6,007 nt of DNA from Deltaproteobacteria bacterium (GTDB lineage Bacteria > Myxococcota > Polyangia > Polyangiales > B10-G4): assembly GCA_019312705.1 (NCBI GenBank), contig JAFDCW010000384.1, forward strand, positions 1 to 6,007. Direction: 5' to 3'. The notes under the pieces are model-generated. The model saw only the letters and a program-made list of their open reading frames with translations. It was not told the origin of the DNA and did not search any database. Position numbers and translations under genes: made by a program. Positions 5,430 through 6,007 of this stretch are shown one piece after another. Every line of letters begins with the position of its first letter. The first letter of the stretch is position 1.

Positions 5430-6007
5430 CCGACTACGACGCGTTCTTGCTGCTCTCCTTCGGCGGGCCCGAGGGGCCTGACGACGTGATGCCGTTCCTC
5501 GAGAACGTGACCCGCGGCCGCAGCATCCCTCGGGAGCGGCTGCTCACGGTCGCCGGGCACTACCAGCAGTTCGGCGGCAAGAGCCCGATCAACGACCAGT
5601 GTCGGGAGCTGCTCGCCGCCGTGGGGGCGGAGCTCCAAGAGCACCAAGAGCACGGCGCCGACGGGCCTCCGTTGCCCCTCTACTGGGGCAACCGCAATTG
5701 GGGGCCTTTTCTGGTCGATACTCTTCGAGAGATGAAAGCGGCGGGCGTGAAGAAGGCCCTCGGTTTCGTGACCAGCGCCTACGGCTCGTATTCGGGATGC
5801 CGGCAATACCAGGAGGACGTCAAGAAGGCCCGGGCCGAGGTTGGTGAAGGGGCGCCGGAGGTGCACCTGCTCCGCAAGTTCTACGACCACCCGGGCTTCA
5901 TCGAGGCCAACGCGGCGCGCGTGATGGCGGCCTACGGGGAGCTCCCCGAGGGGCTCCGGGATCACGCCCGCCTCGTTTTCACCGCCCACAGCGTGCCGAT
6001 GTCGATG
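5426..6007 (+). CDS. hemH: Ferrochelatase (CpfC/HemH type), N-terminal 194 residues, runs off the window
   Basis: Ferrochelatases insert Fe2+ into a porphyrin, the last or next-to-last step of haem synthesis. The frame is open to the final base, giving 194 of the usual ~320-360 residues. Recognisable blocks are LLLSFGGPEGPDDVMPFLEN (8-27), VTRGRSIPRERL, HYQQFGGKSPIN (45-56), LYWGNRNWGPF (85-95), TSAYGSYSGCRQY (116-128) and the catalytic-histidine motif FTAHSVP (H188). The sequence style is that of actinobacterial CpfC, which acts on coproporphyrin III, more than that of enterobacterial HemH, so the substrate could be coproporphyrin or protoporphyrin. Cys125 in SGCRQY lies where [2Fe-2S]-containing bacterial ferrochelatases carry one cluster ligand; the other ligands would be at the C-terminus, outside the window. 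The ATG at 5426 immediately precedes the conserved start DAFLLLSFGGPE. No strong Shine-Dalgarno is visible. The overlap with the preceding frame probably results from the upstream frame disruption. Confidence 0.95.
   Translation, partial: MTDYDAFLLLSFGGPEGPDDVMPFLENVTRGRSIPRERLLTVAGHYQQFGGKSPINDQCRELLAAVGAELQEHQEHGADGPPLPLYWGNRNWGPFLVDTLREMKAAGVKKALGFVTSAYGSYSGCRQYQEDVKKARAEVGEGAPEVHLLRKFYDHPGFIEANAARVMAAYGELPEGLRDHARLVFTAHSVPMSM

Noticed and set aside
4895..5989. A 364-codon open frame on the minus strand spanning the GGDEF end and the ferrochelatase start
   Set aside because: It is opposite clear GGDEF and ferrochelatase coding sequence and crosses their boundary without any domain of its own.

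Overview
The window is a GC-rich, gene-dense bacterial chromosomal segment with every supported gene on the + strand. Strong G/C preference at third codon positions and the gene mix (FtsB-like divisome protein, DHH phosphoesterase, ATP/ADP-translocase-like carrier, GAF-GAF-GGDEF protein, CpfC/HemH-type ferrochelatase) suggest a Myxococcota or related deltaproteobacterial-type genome. That placement is inferred from composition and protein style; no rRNA or taxonomic marker is present. No tRNA, rRNA, CRISPR array, insertion sequence or phage gene was seen.

Layout: (1) 1-200, the 3' end of a gene whose coiled-coil tail resembles a MerR-family regulator, followed by a small hairpin with a T-rich tail. 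(2) 275-568, a short FtsB/DivIC-like membrane coiled-coil protein. (3) A 120-base gap with a good -35-like hexamer, then 689-2059, a DHH/DHHA1 phosphoesterase (NrnA-like) carrying a long Ala/Lys/Ser/Pro tail that ends in four 21-bp repeats. (4) 2079-3308, an Npt1/Npt2 (TLC)-type nucleotide transporter-like membrane protein only 19 bases downstream. (5) 3369-5429, a membrane-anchored GAF-GAF-GGDEF protein. (6) 5426-6007, the first 194 residues of a ferrochelatase that runs off the window.

The most notable observation is in gene 5. The GGDEF domain is normal through its I-site (RETD) and active-site loop (GGEEF), but about 20 residues later the frame is lost. The conserved end of a GGDEF domain (ALYAAK..GRNQ) sits immediately downstream in another frame, and roughly 45 residues that should lie between are missing. 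This indicates an internal deletion of length 2 mod 3, either real or an assembly/sequencing error. The open frame continues through non-coding-looking sequence and happens to end in an ATGA overlap with the ferrochelatase start.

Functionally, genes 3-5 all touch nucleotide chemistry: a probable nanoRNase/pAp or cyclic-dinucleotide phosphodiesterase, a nucleotide-carrier-like protein and a (damaged) diguanylate cyclase. A shared nucleotide-signalling or salvage role is possible but is only a neighbourhood inference. FtsB-like and ferrochelatase genes are housekeeping. I see no convincing wholly new system; the window is mostly ordinary chromosome with one broken regulatory gene and two proteins worth a closer look.
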